Of a stretch of DNA of 64,000 nucleotides, positions 42,061 to 51,116 are shown piece by piece. The position numbers and the translations under genes were made by a program. Below the pieces are notes generated by a model that saw only the letters and a list, made by a program, of their open reading frames with translations, was not told the DNA's origin and ran no database searches. Each line of letters opens with the position of its first letter. Positions within the stretch are counted from its first letter, which is position 1. The DNA is taken from the NCBI RefSeq assembly GCF_024213375.1, contig NZ_JANAVJ010000019.1:1-64000 (forward strand). Direction: 5' to 3'. This stretch comes from Paenibacillus sp. MZ04-78.2 (GTDB lineage: Bacteria; Bacillota; Bacilli; Paenibacillales; NBRC-103111).

Positions 42061-42627
42061 CTATTTTGAATTTATATAACCATTTACAACTATATCTAGC
42101 TCCCCGGAATCAGGATTAATAACCAGACCGTGAACAGGAGTATCTTTGGGAATCAACGGATGGTTTCTAATTACATCGACGCTTTGGCGAACACTTTCCA
42201 AAACTGAATCAAAGCCGTGTAGCCAGTCCTTTATTTTAATTCCTGCGTAATCCAACGTTTCGATCGTTTCTTCCGAAATTCCTCGCTCAATCATTTTCTT
42301 GGTTGTTGCAGTTGGGTTCACATGAGCCATTCCGCAGTCGTGATGCCCCACAACACAAACCTCGTGAGCGTTTAGCTCATAAATCGCAACAATGATGCTT
42401 CGCATAATGCTGCCGAAGGGATGGGAAACAATCGCACCGGCTGTTTTCAGAATTTTCGCGTCCCCATTCCGCAAATTCATTGCTTTCGGCAGTAGTTCGG
42501 TAAGTCTGGTATCCATGCAGGACACAACGACAAGCTTTTTGTTGGGGAGCTTTGATGTTTGATATTTTTCATATTCCTTATTTTCGACGAATTTTTTGTT
42601 GTACTCTATCATTTCATTTAACAGCAT
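42061..42627 (-). CDS. Beta-class carbonic anhydrase
   Basis: A 188 aa beta-carbonic anhydrase that converts CO2 to bicarbonate in the cytosol. The zinc ligands are Cys37 (in SCMDTR, with the Asp39/Arg41 dyad), His95 and Cys98 (GHHDCG). The protein length is normal for the small bacterial subclass. The start at 42627 is chosen because AAAGGAG lies 8 nt before the ATG; the upstream in-frame GTG overlaps this site. It is AT-rich compared with the genes to its right and lies between the mobile element and the GC-rich backbone. Confidence 0.92.
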   Translation of the reverse strand: MLLNEMIEYNKKFVENKEYEKYQTSKLPNKKLVVVSCMDTRLTELLPKAMNLRNGDAKILKTAGAIVSHPFGSIMRSIIVAIYELNAHEVCVVGHHDCGMAHVNPTATTKKMIERGISEETIETLDYAGIKIKDWLHGFDSVLESVRQSVDVIRNHPLIPKDTPVHGLVINPDSGELDIVVNGYINSK

Positions 42628-43013
42628 CTTAGCCACTCCTTTCTATCCATTAAGTATAAATCATTACGTAGGTTGCGAAAAGGCAGAAATACAACCGCTA
42701 AATGAAATCGGCCCACGAAAGTTCAAAGAAATGCTAGAAAACTTCGACTAAAGTACGAAGTGTCCAAAAAAACTATCTGCAAAAATAGGGCCCCGATAGC
42801 AAAGCAAACGGCCTTAATATACAAAGAAAACACCCCGAAAGGTGTTCTCTTGAAAACATATCTTGCTTTAACTAAATTCACTTGATGTATCCACCCACTT
42901 CAAATCCAATACGATAGAAACCTCAATTCTATCGTTCAATATCTTATTTCTAAAGTCGTTGCCATCAGTCGTAAACGACGCATACTTCGCAGAATACTGA
43001 TAATTAAGGATTT
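42628..43013. other. AT-rich intergenic region
   Basis: A 386 bp AT-rich stretch between the carbonic anhydrase gene and rlmD. AACACC-CCGAAA-GGTGTT at 42829-42846 is a short hairpin; leftward it is followed by TTCTTTG, so it may end rlmD transcription. From about 42868 to 43021 a leftward frame outside rlmD stays open and reads like diverged protein sequence (ILNDRIEVSIVLDLKWVD), possibly a gene remnant. Nothing else was recognised. Confidence 0.45.
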
Positions 43014-44588
43014 CTAGGTATCGACCCGACATATTCCTACCACGCACTCCACATGCACCGTATGCGGAAACATATCCACCGGCTGCACCTCCACCGTGCG
43101 GTACCCGCCATCCTCCAGCACGCGCAGGTCGCGCGCCAGCGTCGACGGATTGCACGAGACGTACACCACGCGCTCCGGCCGCATCGCGAGGATCGTCTCC
43201 AGCAGCGCGGCGTCGCAGCCTTTGCGCGGCGGGTCGACGACGATCACGTCAGGCGCGATGCCCTGCCGCTTCCACTCGGGGATGACGACCTCCGCGCCGC
43301 CGACCTCGAACCGCACATTGCGGATCTCGTTCACCAGCGCGTTGCGCTTCGCGTCCTCGATCGCCTCCGGGACGATCTCGACGCCGTACACCTCGCGGGC
43401 CTTCTGCGCGAGGAAGAGCGAGATCGTCCCGATACCGCAGTAGGCGTCGATCACCGTCTCTTCACCGCTCAGACCGGCGTAATCCAGCGCCTTCCGGTAC
43501 AGCACCTCGGTCTGAACCGGGTTGACCTGATAAAACGAACGTGCCGAGATCGCGAAGCGGACATCTCCGATCGTATCGTAGATGGCCTCACTGCCCCAGA
43601 GCACCCGCGTCTCGTCGCTGAAGATCACGTTCGTCTGCTGCCGGTTGACGTTCTGGCAGATGCTCCGCACGTCCGGCATCGCCTCGCGGATCAGCCCGAC
43701 CAGCTCGTCCCTACGAGGAATGTCGCGACCGTTCGTGACAAGCACGACCATAATCTCGCCCGTGTTGAAGCCGTAGCGAGCGATAACGTGGCGCAGCAGC
43801 CCTTTCCCCGTCTCCTCGTTGTACGGCCGGATGCCAAGCTCGCCCGCGATCCGTTTGACCGCCGCGACGACGGCGTCGTTGTTCTCGTGCTGGATCAGGC
43901 ACGCCTCCATGTCGATAATCCGGTGGCTGCCCTGCGCGTAGAAGCCGCCGATCAGACCGCCCTCTTCGCCCGCGGCGAGGCCGATCGGCACCTGCGCCTT
44001 GTTGCGGTACCGCCACGGGTCGCTCATGCCGAGCGTCGGATGCACAACGATACCCGCATCCCTCGCGCCGCCGCTCCCAGCTCCCACGCCTATACCCGCC
44101 ACAGCCTCCGCGCCAACGCGCATCTCTGCCCCAGCATCCGCCATAGCCTCCCCACCTACACGTATCTCGGCTACGCCGCTCTCTGCCCCAACAGCCGCCA
44201 CTCGCAGCTTTCCAATTCGCTCCAGATTGTCGATGACAAGCTGGCGCTTCCAGCGTAGCTGCGCGTCGTAGCTCAGGTGCTGGAGCTGGCAGCCGCCGCA
44301 CTGCTTGTAGATCGGACAGGGCGCGTCGATCCGGTCCGGGCTCGCCTCGATAATCTCCAGCAGCTTGGCGTAGCCGTACTGCTTCTTCACCTTGAGCACC
44401 TTGGCCCGAACTTTCTCGCCGGGCAGGGCGCCCTGAATAAAAAGGGTAAAGCCGTTCACACGGCCTACCCCTTCTCCGTCATGCCCCAAGCCGACAATGT
44501 CGGCGATATATGCTTCGTTCTTTGCAACGGGCAGGCCGCTGAGATCGGCAGCGGGCGTGCCCGAGCGTCGTTTATTATTCCTGTTCAT
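43014..44588 (-). CDS. rlmD: 23S rRNA (uracil-5-)-methyltransferase RlmD/RlmCD
   Basis: A 524 aa enzyme that adds the C5 methyl group to uridine in 23S rRNA. Residues about 20-75 form a TRAM domain; the 4Fe-4S ligands are in [10 protein letters not shown] (91-100) with the fourth Cys in MEACLIQHE. The AdoMet motif [15 protein letters not shown] and the end motif [13 protein letters not shown] with the catalytic Cys are intact. Residues about 131-183 are an unusual Gly/Ala/Val-rich insertion with a tandem 14-residue repeat ([28 protein letters not shown]). The start overlaps the diacylglycerol kinase end by 14 bp. Family members vary in target (U1939 or both U747 and U1939). Confidence 0.92.
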   Translation of the reverse strand: MNRNNKRRSGTPAADLSGLPVAKNEAYIADIVGLGHDGEGVGRVNGFTLFIQGALPGEKVRAKVLKVKKQYGYAKLLEIIEASPDRIDAPCPIYKQCGGCQLQHLSYDAQLRWKRQLVIDNLERIGKLRVAAVGAESGVAEIRVGGEAMADAGAEMRVGAEAVAGIGVGAGSGGARDAGIVVHPTLGMSDPWRYRNKAQVPIGLAAGEEGGLIGGFYAQGSHRIIDMEACLIQHENNDAVVAAVKRIAGELGIRPYNEETGKGLLRHVIARYGFNTGEIMVVLVTNGRDIPRRDELVGLIREAMPDVRSICQNVNRQQTNVIFSDETRVLWGSEAIYDTIGDVRFAISARSFYQVNPVQTEVLYRKALDYAGLSGEETVIDAYCGIGTISLFLAQKAREVYGVEIVPEAIEDAKRNALVNEIRNVRFEVGGAEVVIPEWKRQGIAPDVIVVDPPRKGCDAALLETILAMRPERVVYVSCNPSTLARDLRVLEDGGYRTVEVQPVDMFPHTVHVECVVGICRVDT

Positions 44589-45561
44589 GTTCGTCCACTC
44601 CGGGTCTCGTTTTCCATGGCAGCTTCATCATGTTGATCGGTGGCGACTTGTACGTCGACTGGCCCGTCTCGTCGATGAAGATGTGCAGATGCTGCGGCAG
44701 GTTCGTGAAAATACACGGCAGCGTGCCGCCCAGCTCCCCGTCCAGGTTCACCTGTACGTAGTCGGGCGACGTCACTTGAATTTGCTTCGTTTGAAGGTAG
44801 ATCAGGTTCGGATCGGACAAATGCTCGCCGCGCAGCGCCAGCGAAACGACGCGGATAAATTCCGCGAGGTTGCATTTGCGCAGGATCAGCACGTCGAACA
44901 GACCGTCGCTGAGCGACGCGTCCGGCGCCAGACGCTCGAAGCCGCCGACGGAGTTGCTGTTCGAGATGAGGAAGAGCATCACTTCCTCGTGCATCTCCAC
45001 CTCCGCCGTCTTGATATACAGCTCGATCGGACGCAGCCGCGGCAGCTTCTCCAGCCCTTTCATATAGTAGGCCATCTGGCCGATCATCGTCTTCAGCTTG
45101 CTCGGCACCTCATAAGTCAGCTCGGTCAGCGAACCTCCGCCGGCGATGTTGATGAAGTAGCGCTGGTTCACCTTCCCGACGTCGATCACCCGCGAGTGCT
45201 GGCGCAGAATAACGTCCACCGCGCCTTCCCAGTTCCGCGGAATGTTTAGTGCCCGGGCAAAATCGTTCGTCGTCCCGAGCGGCAAGATCCCGAGCGGCGG
45301 CCGGTTCGGTTTCTCCGCCAAGCCGTTGATCACCTCGTACAGCGTGCCATCGCCTCCGGCAGCGATGACGATGTCGAACCCCCGTTCCACCGCCTCCGCC
45401 GCCGCGAGCGTCGCGTCGCCTTCCCCAATCGTCGCATGCGTGCTCGTCTCCAGCCCGCCGCGTTCGAGCCGCTGCAATATGTCCGGCAGCCGCTTCTTCA
45501 TTTCCTCCCGGCCGGAGGACGGATTATATATGAGCCTTGCCCGTTTGACTGGCTGTGCCAT
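44575..45561 (-). CDS. dagK: Diacylglycerol kinase (DagK/YegS type)
   Basis: A 328 aa soluble lipid kinase that phosphorylates diacylglycerol to phosphatidic acid, recycling lipid from lipoteichoic acid synthesis. The nucleotide site is [17 protein letters not shown] near residue 65-80, with [13 protein letters not shown] after it and [16 protein letters not shown] in the C-terminal domain, all family signatures. The start at 45561 is chosen from the GAGGGAGA site; the longer frame begins with no such site. It overlaps rlmD by 14 bp and the pair is an operon common in Bacillales. Confidence 0.92.
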   Translation of the reverse strand: MAQPVKRARLIYNPSSGREEMKKRLPDILQRLERGGLETSTHATIGEGDATLAAAEAVERGFDIVIAAGGDGTLYEVINGLAEKPNRPPLGILPLGTTNDFARALNIPRNWEGAVDVILRQHSRVIDVGKVNQRYFINIAGGGSLTELTYEVPSKLKTMIGQMAYYMKGLEKLPRLRPIELYIKTAEVEMHEEVMLFLISNSNSVGGFERLAPDASLSDGLFDVLILRKCNLAEFIRVVSLALRGEHLSDPNLIYLQTKQIQVTSPDYVQVNLDGELGGTLPCIFTNLPQHLHIFIDETGQSTYKSPPINMMKLPWKTRPGVDEHEQE

Positions 45562-45638
45562 TCTCCCTCTCACCCGTTCGCATAAGAAATCGTATGAAAG
45601 CATGTTTGACCATGGGTCGTCTGACCCGCAAAAAACTG

Positions 45639-46430
45639 CTAAAGCCGCGCTCGCATTCCATCCTTCATCGGATCGACAAAAGGCCTGATCCGCCGCTCAA
45701 TCCATTGGGAAATGCCGGGATGCGGCAGCAGCGCTTCTCCATTGTATCGATACGAATAACCGCGCAAACGCTCCGGGATGACCTCCTCGGTAAAATACCC
45801 CTCGCTCAGGAACAGCGGCGCCACAATGACCGTATGCCCCGGCTTGCGCTTCCGCCAGAACTCCATCCGGTCCGGAATCTGGTTGGGCAGCAGCATCGCC
45901 GAAGCCGCTTCGTCGAAGCCGCCGAGCCGCTTCAGCCGCTCCGCCAGCCGCTCCAGTCCCCGCCGCCAGCGCTGATGGAAGCCGTTCTCGATGCTTCCGT
46001 GGCCGACGAGCAGCACCATTTCGCATCCCGGGTCCGTTGATAGCGCTTTGATTTTCGCATAGACGATCTCGCCGATCACCGGGTCGTCGTCGATCGGCGT
46101 CGTCAAGTGAATGCGCGCCCGGATGGCGAACGGCTTCATGTCCGTCGGCAGTTGCGGCGCTTTCTTGGCGCCCAGCGCATAAGCGATCTCGTCGATATGC
46201 GTGCTGCCGGACGAGACGAAGAGCGGAACGACGACGATATTCGTCACGCCGAGCGACTCCAAATGCGTGATGCCGTCTTGGATCAAGCGTCCTTCCACAA
46301 TTTCCAGAAAGGAGGAAAAGACCGGTACTTCCGCGGGGAGCCGCACAGCGCCGACCGCCTCGTCCACCAGGCGGACCCACGACTCGCTCCGGGACCCGTG
46401 ACTTATCACTAATATACCGTATTTTACCAC
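45639..46430 (-). CDS. CbiX/SirB-like sirohydrochlorin chelatase family
   Basis: A 263 aa protein with two CbiX-type domains. The first has ILVISHGSRSESWVRLVDE, the second LLVGHGSIENGFHQRW; both carry the metal/tetrapyrrole-binding His. These enzymes insert Co or Fe into sirohydrochlorin in cobalamin or siroheme synthesis. No tetrapyrrole operon surrounds it, so the substrate is open. The start is a GTG at 46430 preceded by GGGAGG; the earlier TTG frame start lacks a good site. Confidence 0.82.
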   Translation of the reverse strand: MVKYGILVISHGSRSESWVRLVDEAVGAVRLPAEVPVFSSFLEIVEGRLIQDGITHLESLGVTNIVVVPLFVSSGSTHIDEIAYALGAKKAPQLPTDMKPFAIRARIHLTTPIDDDPVIGEIVYAKIKALSTDPGCEMVLLVGHGSIENGFHQRWRRGLERLAERLKRLGGFDEAASAMLLPNQIPDRMEFWRKRKPGHTVIVAPLFLSEGYFTEEVIPERLRGYSYRYNGEALLPHPGISQWIERRIRPFVDPMKDGMRARL

Positions 46431-46585
46431 ACTGTATCCCTCCCGGGTGAAAAAGATCGCGTCCAGTAGCAATGGCTTTTAGCCGTACGAACACGAAAAA
46501 TCCCACTCCACCGGCCCGGCGAGAAGGATTTGTTCGAGTGCTCCGTTGTAATCGAGTCCGGCCGCGGTAAGAGGTAACGTTCGTT

Positions 46586-46876
46586 TTACCTTCCCAGGCG
46601 CTCCAGCGTCATTTTGTAGCCGTCGTTGCCGTAGTTCAAGCAGCGCTTGACACGCGAGATCGTCGCCGTGCTGGCGCCGGTCTCCGCTTCAATCTGGTTG
46701 TAGGTGTTGCCCTTGCGCAGCATGCGGGCTACCTCAAGCCGCTGCGACAGCGACTGGATTTCGTTCACCGTGCACAAGTCGTCAAAAAACACATAGCATT
46801 CCTCTATATCCTTGAGTGTCAGGATCGCCTCAAATAATTGGTCGATCGCTTTATCATTCAACTTTTTTAGCTGCAT
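46586..46876 (-). CDS. yerC: YerC/YecD-family TrpR-like regulator
   Basis: A 96 aa TrpR-like helix-turn-helix protein. LCTVNEIQSLSQRLEVARMLRKG and NQIEAETGASTATISRVKRCLNYG match the YerC/YecD family closely, including the recognition helix. TrpR-like proteins of this family are thought to be transcriptional regulators; the regulon is not known from sequence. It stands alone with a 286 bp region before it that it shares with the divergent gene at 47163. Confidence 0.92.
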   Translation of the reverse strand: MQLKKLNDKAIDQLFEAILTLKDIEECYVFFDDLCTVNEIQSLSQRLEVARMLRKGNTYNQIEAETGASTATISRVKRCLNYGNDGYKMTLERLGR

Positions 46877-47162
46877 TACGAATTTTCAACCCCTTGATGG
46901 TCTGCTAAGATCGATGAATTCCAAAGTCCATAACTTAATTTCGACATCTGGGAGTGAAATCCTCCCTTTAAGTTAGCAAAACGTTGCTATTTTTATGCGG
47001 TAGTGGGCTAAACCGAAACTGGGCAAAAATCATAAAAACCGTGACAGGAGTCCAATCCAACCATTCGCCCACCACATACAGTATACTAGGAAACCGCCTA
47101 TAGAGGAAAGTGCGACAAAGTGAACTTTGCGACATTACTATGAATAAAAGGGTTGTGAAAAG

Positions 47163-47705
47163 ATGAGCTATCCAAGAAAAATGATTGGCAACCGAGGCAT
47201 GACGCCCTATCCGCGTGCCGTCACGTACGCGCCTCCGCATGCCGCGCCCCAAATGTACGCTCCGGGCCAACAGCAAGTATTTACACGCAGTCTTACACCG
47301 GCTGCAGGTATGGGCGCGGGCAATCCTTTCGGGGATTTCGGAGAATTCGGCGGCAACCCGCTGGCCTTGCAGCCAGCGGCCGGGCAGGAAGGCGGAGGCC
47401 TTCTCTCCTCGATGTTTGGAGGAGGCGGCGGCGCAACGGGAACAGCAGGGGGCGGCGGCTTTAACGTCGAACAGATCAAAGCCGTCATCGACAAGCTCGG
47501 CGGTGTGGAAGGCATCGTCGAAACCTTCAACAAAATGCAAAAGATGGTGCAGAGCGTTCAGCAATTCGCCCCGATGATAAAGCTACTGTTCAATTCCTTT
47601 GGCAAAAAAGATTCGGCCGCCCCCAAGAGCGGGGGCAACAGATCGGGCCGGAGACGGCGCAGGAGACGGGGAACGGCGCAAGGCCGCAGACGGTCGCACA
47701 AATAG
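47163..47705 (+). CDS. VrrA/YqfQ-like protein
   Basis: A 180 aa protein of low complexity. The N-terminus is Pro/Tyr/Gln-rich (residues 1-45), the middle Gly-rich, followed by a helix (FNVEQIKAVIDKLGGVEGIVETFNKMQKMVQSVQQFAPMIK split at its turns) and an Arg/Lys-rich tail. The layout and helix match the YqfQ/VrrA family of Bacillales, whose job is unknown; coat or DNA association has been guessed from composition. The start ATG has only a weak site. A terminator follows at 47753-47803. Confidence 0.68.
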   Translation: MSYPRKMIGNRGMTPYPRAVTYAPPHAAPQMYAPGQQQVFTRSLTPAAGMGAGNPFGDFGEFGGNPLALQPAAGQEGGGLLSSMFGGGGGATGTAGGGGFNVEQIKAVIDKLGGVEGIVETFNKMQKMVQSVQQFAPMIKLLFNSFGKKDSAAPKSGGNRSGRRRRRRRGTAQGRRRSHK

Positions 47706-47752
47706 CCGCCCGGCCGCGTCGCCCCCTGGCAGCATGGGCTCGAAAAACAAGC

Positions 47753-47803
47753 AAAACCGGCTGTACCTGCCGTATGAATACGGTTTGGGCGCAGCCGGTT
47801 TTT
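47753..47803 (+). terminator. Intrinsic terminator after the VrrA-like gene
   Basis: AAAACCGGCTG and CAGCCGGTTTTT form an 11 bp outer stem with an inner CCGTAT/ATACGG hairpin, ending in T5. Confidence 0.8.
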
Positions 47804-47998
47804 GGCTTGTACCGACGCTGCGCCGCAATTCCGCACCAAGTACGCGTATGCTTTGCAGCCCGCCGCCGTACCTTGCCCGAAGCTTGCGCACAAACCTTTG
47901 CCATCGGACCGAATTATTGCTAAACTAACATAAGTAGTATACATCATGTAACCAGCTAACCATAGTATAGATAAAATCGCAAAGGATGTGGAAAACGC

Positions 47999-49006
47999 AT
48001 GCTGTTCACTTCTTACCCGCTGCAAAAGCTGACGCTCAAAAACCGGATTGTCATGTCGCCGATGTGTATGTACTCCTGCCTCGATGAAACGGGCCGCGTC
48101 ACGGACTGGCACAAAATCCATTATCCGGCCCGCGCCGTGGGCCAAGTCGGACTCATCATCGTAGAAGCGTCGGCCGTCACGCCTCAGGGGCGCATCTCGC
48201 CTTACGACCTCGGCATTTGGAGCGACGATCAGGTGCCGGGCCTGCGCGAGCTGACCGGGCTCGTGCACGGACAAGGTTCCCATATCGGCATCCAGCTTGC
48301 CCACGCCGGGCGCAAGGCCGTGCTGGACGGGCCCATTATCGCGCCGTCGGCAATTCCGTTCGACGACAAGTCGAAGACGCCGGAAGCGATGACCGCGCAG
48401 CAGATCGCCGAGACCGTCGAAGCGTTCAAGGCGGCTGCGGCGCGGGCGAAGGAGGCGGACTTCGACGTCGTCGAGATCCATGCCGCGCACGGTTACCTGA
48501 TCAACGAATTTCTGTCACCGCTAACGAACCGCCGCGCGGACGAATACGGCGGAGACCGTGACGGCCGCTACCGGTTCCTGCGCGAAGTCATCGACAGTGT
48601 CAAGACCGTGTGGGACGGACCGCTGCTTGTCCGCATCTCTGCGCACGATTACCATCCGGAAGGCCTCACGCCGGAAGATTACGTCTACTACGCCCGCTTG
48701 ATGAAAGCGCAAGGCGTCGACTTGATCGACGTCAGCTCCGGCGCCGTCGTCGGTGGTCCGCCGAAGGTATATCCGGGTTACCAGGTTCCGTTCGCGGAGC
48801 TGATCCGCCGCAGCGCGGACGTGCCGACCGGAGCCGTCGGCTTAATTACGCAGGCTGAGCAGGCGGAGGAGATTTTGCAGAACGGCCGCGCCGACCTGAT
48901 CTTCATCGGCCGCGAGCTGCTGCGCGATCCGTTCTGGGCCCGCACCGCCGCCAAGCAATTGCGTGCGGAGCTCGCGCCGCCCAAGCCGTATACCCGCGGC
49001 TGGTAA
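47999..49006 (+). CDS. namA: NADPH dehydrogenase NamA (old yellow enzyme)
   Basis: A 335 aa FMN-dependent ene-reductase close to B. subtilis YqjM. SPMCMYSC holds the redox-tuning Cys and active-site Tyr; the substrate-binding His pair is in EIHAAHGYL; the phosphate-binding end is [18 protein letters not shown] and the C-terminal arginine finger TRGW is present. It reduces alpha,beta-unsaturated carbonyls and nitro compounds and is linked to oxidative stress. Single gene with its own promoter region and terminator. Confidence 0.95.
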   Translation: MLFTSYPLQKLTLKNRIVMSPMCMYSCLDETGRVTDWHKIHYPARAVGQVGLIIVEASAVTPQGRISPYDLGIWSDDQVPGLRELTGLVHGQGSHIGIQLAHAGRKAVLDGPIIAPSAIPFDDKSKTPEAMTAQQIAETVEAFKAAAARAKEADFDVVEIHAAHGYLINEFLSPLTNRRADEYGGDRDGRYRFLREVIDSVKTVWDGPLLVRISAHDYHPEGLTPEDYVYYARLMKAQGVDLIDVSSGAVVGGPPKVYPGYQVPFAELIRRSADVPTGAVGLITQAEQAEEILQNGRADLIFIGRELLRDPFWARTAAKQLRAELAPPKPYTRGW

Positions 49007-49044
49007 GCCTTAGCCCAGCGTGTCAAAGCATGAACCCGAACCGC

Positions 49045-49104
49045 AAAAAGCCGGCTGGCTCCCGCGACGCTGTAAGCTCGTCGCAGGACCGGTCCGGCTT
49101 TTTT
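49045..49104 (+). terminator. Intrinsic terminator after namA
   Basis: AAAAAGCCGG and CCGGCTTTTTT form the outer stem, with an inner GCGACG/CGTCGC pair, and end in T6. Confidence 0.82.
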
Positions 49105-49149
49105 CTCATGCTGAACTATTGATCTGGTTGATTATATCGAACAGGCGCG

Positions 49150-49347
49150 TTAAGCTTCGAAGACGGTGTGCGGTCCGGCTGAGGCAACGGCGGACCCGTC
49201 TGCCGCCAGGGAGCGTCCCCGGCCGTCCAAGCAGTGCTCATGACTGCATTCGCTGTAATAGACCGTAACCTTCCGCGTATCCTGCGTACCGATGATTTGA
49301 TGACAATGCTTGCACAGAATCGTTCCGAGGTGCAGTTCCTTCTCCAT
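49150..49347 (-). CDS. SR1P-like GapA-binding peptide, extended
   Basis: A 65 aa peptide. LGTILCKHCHQIIG, KVTVYYSEC and the final Cys pattern match the SR1P peptide of Bacillus, which is encoded on the sRNA SR1, binds GapA and promotes its interaction with RNase J1. B. subtilis SR1P has 39 residues; here about 25 more follow the last Cys (LDGRGRSLAADGSAVASAG). The ATG overlaps the gap stop as TAATG, so translation is coupled to the GAPDH gene. The four Cys may bind zinc. Linkage of this peptide to a gap gene is informative about its partner. Confidence 0.8.
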   Translation of the reverse strand: MEKELHLGTILCKHCHQIIGTQDTRKVTVYYSECSHEHCLDGRGRSLAADGSAVASAGPHTVFEA

Positions 49348-50393
49348 TACACGACGGCTTCTTTCCACGCTTCATCGCTCTCCTTTTTCATGGTTTCGGA
49401 AACAACTTTCGCCAAATCCATTACCCGGCTCGCATACGCCCATTCGTTATCGTACCAAGCCAGCACTTTGATCTGATCCTCAGCCACCATCAGCGACTGG
49501 CCGTCAATGACCGCCGATTGATCGCAGCCGATAAAATCCGAAGAGACGAGCGGCTCGTTGCTGTAGCCCATATAGCGGGCCATCGGGCCTTCCGCAGCTT
49601 GACGGAACGCCGACTGCACTTCCTCCAGTTGAACCGGCCGCTTCACCTGCACGGTGAGGTCGACCAGCGAGACGTCCGGCGTCGGGACGCGGACCGAGAT
49701 GCCGTTCACGTGCGGCGCAAGATGCGGCAGCACGTCGATGAGCGCTTTGCCTACGCCCGTGCTCGTCGGAATGATCGACTGCGTGCAGGCCCGCGCGCGG
49801 CGCAAATCGGAATGCGGATTGTCCATATGCTTCTGGTCGTTCGTGTACGAATGAACGGTTGTCATCCAGCCGTTCTTCACCTGAAACGCCTGATCCAGCA
49901 CATGCAGCACAGGAGCGACGCAGTTGGTCGTGCAAGACGCGGCGGACAGCAGCGTGTGCTCCTTGGCATTGTAGCGGTTATCGTTGACGCCCATGACGAC
50001 CGTCAAGTCCATGCGCTTGCCCGGCGCCGTAATCAGCACCTTGCTCGCGCCCGCCGTCAGGTGCCGCGTAGCGCCTTCCCGGTCGTTGAACTTGCCTGTC
50101 GCGTCGATGGCCAGCTCCACGCCGAGGTCTTTCCACGGAATGGCCGCCGGGTCGCGCTCGAACACGATGCGGACACGTCGTCCGTTAATGACCAGATCGT
50201 TTCCTTCCTCGCGGATATCGGCTTTCCATGTTCCATGTATGGTGTCATATTTGAGCAAATGGGCAATCGTGCCCGCTGGGTATAGTGAGTTAATCGCTTG
50301 CAGGCCCATCCCGTTCTCATCCGTATCAAAAGCGCGGCGAACCAGCAGTCTGCCGATTCTTCCCATCCCGCTTACGCCAATCGTTCCTGTCAT
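49347..50393 (-). CDS. gapB: Glyceraldehyde-3-phosphate dehydrogenase, GapB-like
   Basis: A 348 aa GAPDH with the catalytic Cys154 in AASCTTNCVAP and the substrate site TNDQKHMDNPHSDLRRARA. The residue after Asn35 in the coenzyme loop is Ser instead of the Asp that selects NAD, and the DNPHSDLRRARA segment is like GapB, so a gluconeogenic NADP-preferring enzyme is likely. The start at 50393 is chosen from GGGAGGGG nearby; the longer frame has no such site. It is coupled to the SR1P-like gene. The AT-rich 50430-50500 stretch probably holds its promoter. Confidence 0.88.
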   Translation of the reverse strand: MTGTIGVSGMGRIGRLLVRRAFDTDENGMGLQAINSLYPAGTIAHLLKYDTIHGTWKADIREEGNDLVINGRRVRIVFERDPAAIPWKDLGVELAIDATGKFNDREGATRHLTAGASKVLITAPGKRMDLTVVMGVNDNRYNAKEHTLLSAASCTTNCVAPVLHVLDQAFQVKNGWMTTVHSYTNDQKHMDNPHSDLRRARACTQSIIPTSTGVGKALIDVLPHLAPHVNGISVRVPTPDVSLVDLTVQVKRPVQLEEVQSAFRQAAEGPMARYMGYSNEPLVSSDFIGCDQSAVIDGQSLMVAEDQIKVLAWYDNEWAYASRVMDLAKVVSETMKKESDEAWKEAVV

Positions 50394-50551
50394 TCCGGTC
50401 CCCTCCCAAGCTTGCTGTTGGTTTTGCAACGTCTATATATATTGTATAACATATATTGAAATAGTACACAATAAATATTTTAATCACATTTTTATGATGA
50501 CATATAATCCGACACGGAAAGCCTAATCCGACCACAAGCCGACAAAGAAAA

Positions 50552-50574
50552 AAAGCTGCCCGCGGCAGCTTTTT
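50552..50574. terminator. Bidirectional intrinsic terminator
   Basis: AAAGCTGCC and GGCAGCTTT with a short GC loop and A/T runs on both sides. It follows the acetyltransferase stop leftward. Confidence 0.8.
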
Positions 50575-50589
50575 CCGTTTCAAATCAAT

Positions 50590-51030
50590 CTATTCATGAT
50601 TCCTCATCCATACCATCCGGTACTCTTCCGTCGACGTCGCTTCGTCGATCATTTCCGCTTCAATGCGGAAGCCATGCTTCTCATAGAAGCGGACGGCTTG
50701 CTCGTTCTGGCGGTACACCTGCAGCCGGATCGCGGTCCGGTCTTGTTTGACATGATCGAGCAGTTGCTTGCCCAGCCCTTTCTTGTGATGCCTGCTGTCG
50801 ATAAACAAGGCGGCCAGGTAATCGTCCATCATGGAAACAAACCCTGCGACACGTCCGTCCTCCTCGATCACAACCGTATCCGCCATAGGCAAATACTTCG
50901 TCTTCATCTCTTCCGCATTCGCCCGCCAATATTCCGCATCAATAAACGGATGGGCGGTCAAGGATTCTTGCAGCCACAGCTCAACTAACCCATCAATATC
51001 TTGGGGAACGCTCGATCTAATCCTGCTCAT
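50590..51030 (-). CDS. GNAT-family N-acetyltransferase
   Basis: A 146 aa GNAT protein with the acetyl-CoA loop ALFIDSRHHKKGLGKQLLDHV and the C-terminal NEQAVRFYEKHGFRI. The length is normal for the family. GNAT enzymes move an acetyl group from CoA to an amine; the acceptor is not evident. The start at 51030 follows AGGAGTG with long spacing and begins MSRIRSSVPQDIDGL; the longer frame start at 51075 is poorly supported. Stands alone, with a terminator after it. Confidence 0.88.
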   Translation of the reverse strand: MSRIRSSVPQDIDGLVELWLQESLTAHPFIDAEYWRANAEEMKTKYLPMADTVVIEEDGRVAGFVSMMDDYLAALFIDSRHHKKGLGKQLLDHVKQDRTAIRLQVYRQNEQAVRFYEKHGFRIEAEMIDEATSTEEYRMVWMRNHE

Positions 51031-51116
51031 TCTGACAATCACTCCTGTTTGTCGTCTTTTTCGAATCATGCTCATCGCGACAATGCGCGTTCGATTTCCG
51101 GGAAAAAGCCTAGCGG

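Noticed and set aside
41860-42069. 69 aa + strand frame right of parA
   Set aside because: No ribosome binding site, no recognisable pattern; AT-rich boundary DNA.
42868-43155. 95 aa minus-strand frame overlapping the end of rlmD
   Set aside because: Its first half is out of frame with rlmD; only the last 50 codons look protein-like and there is no start. Kept as a remark in the intergenic entry.
43053-44258. 401 aa open frame on the + strand opposite rlmD
   Set aside because: It is the mirror of a GC-rich conserved gene; the amino-acid sequence is Arg/His/Asp-rich and unlike any protein, while the opposite strand encodes a clear RlmD.
47558-48490. 310 aa minus-strand frame across the VrrA-like and namA genes
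   Set aside because: It spans two well-supported + strand features and a terminator; no domain or ribosome binding site.
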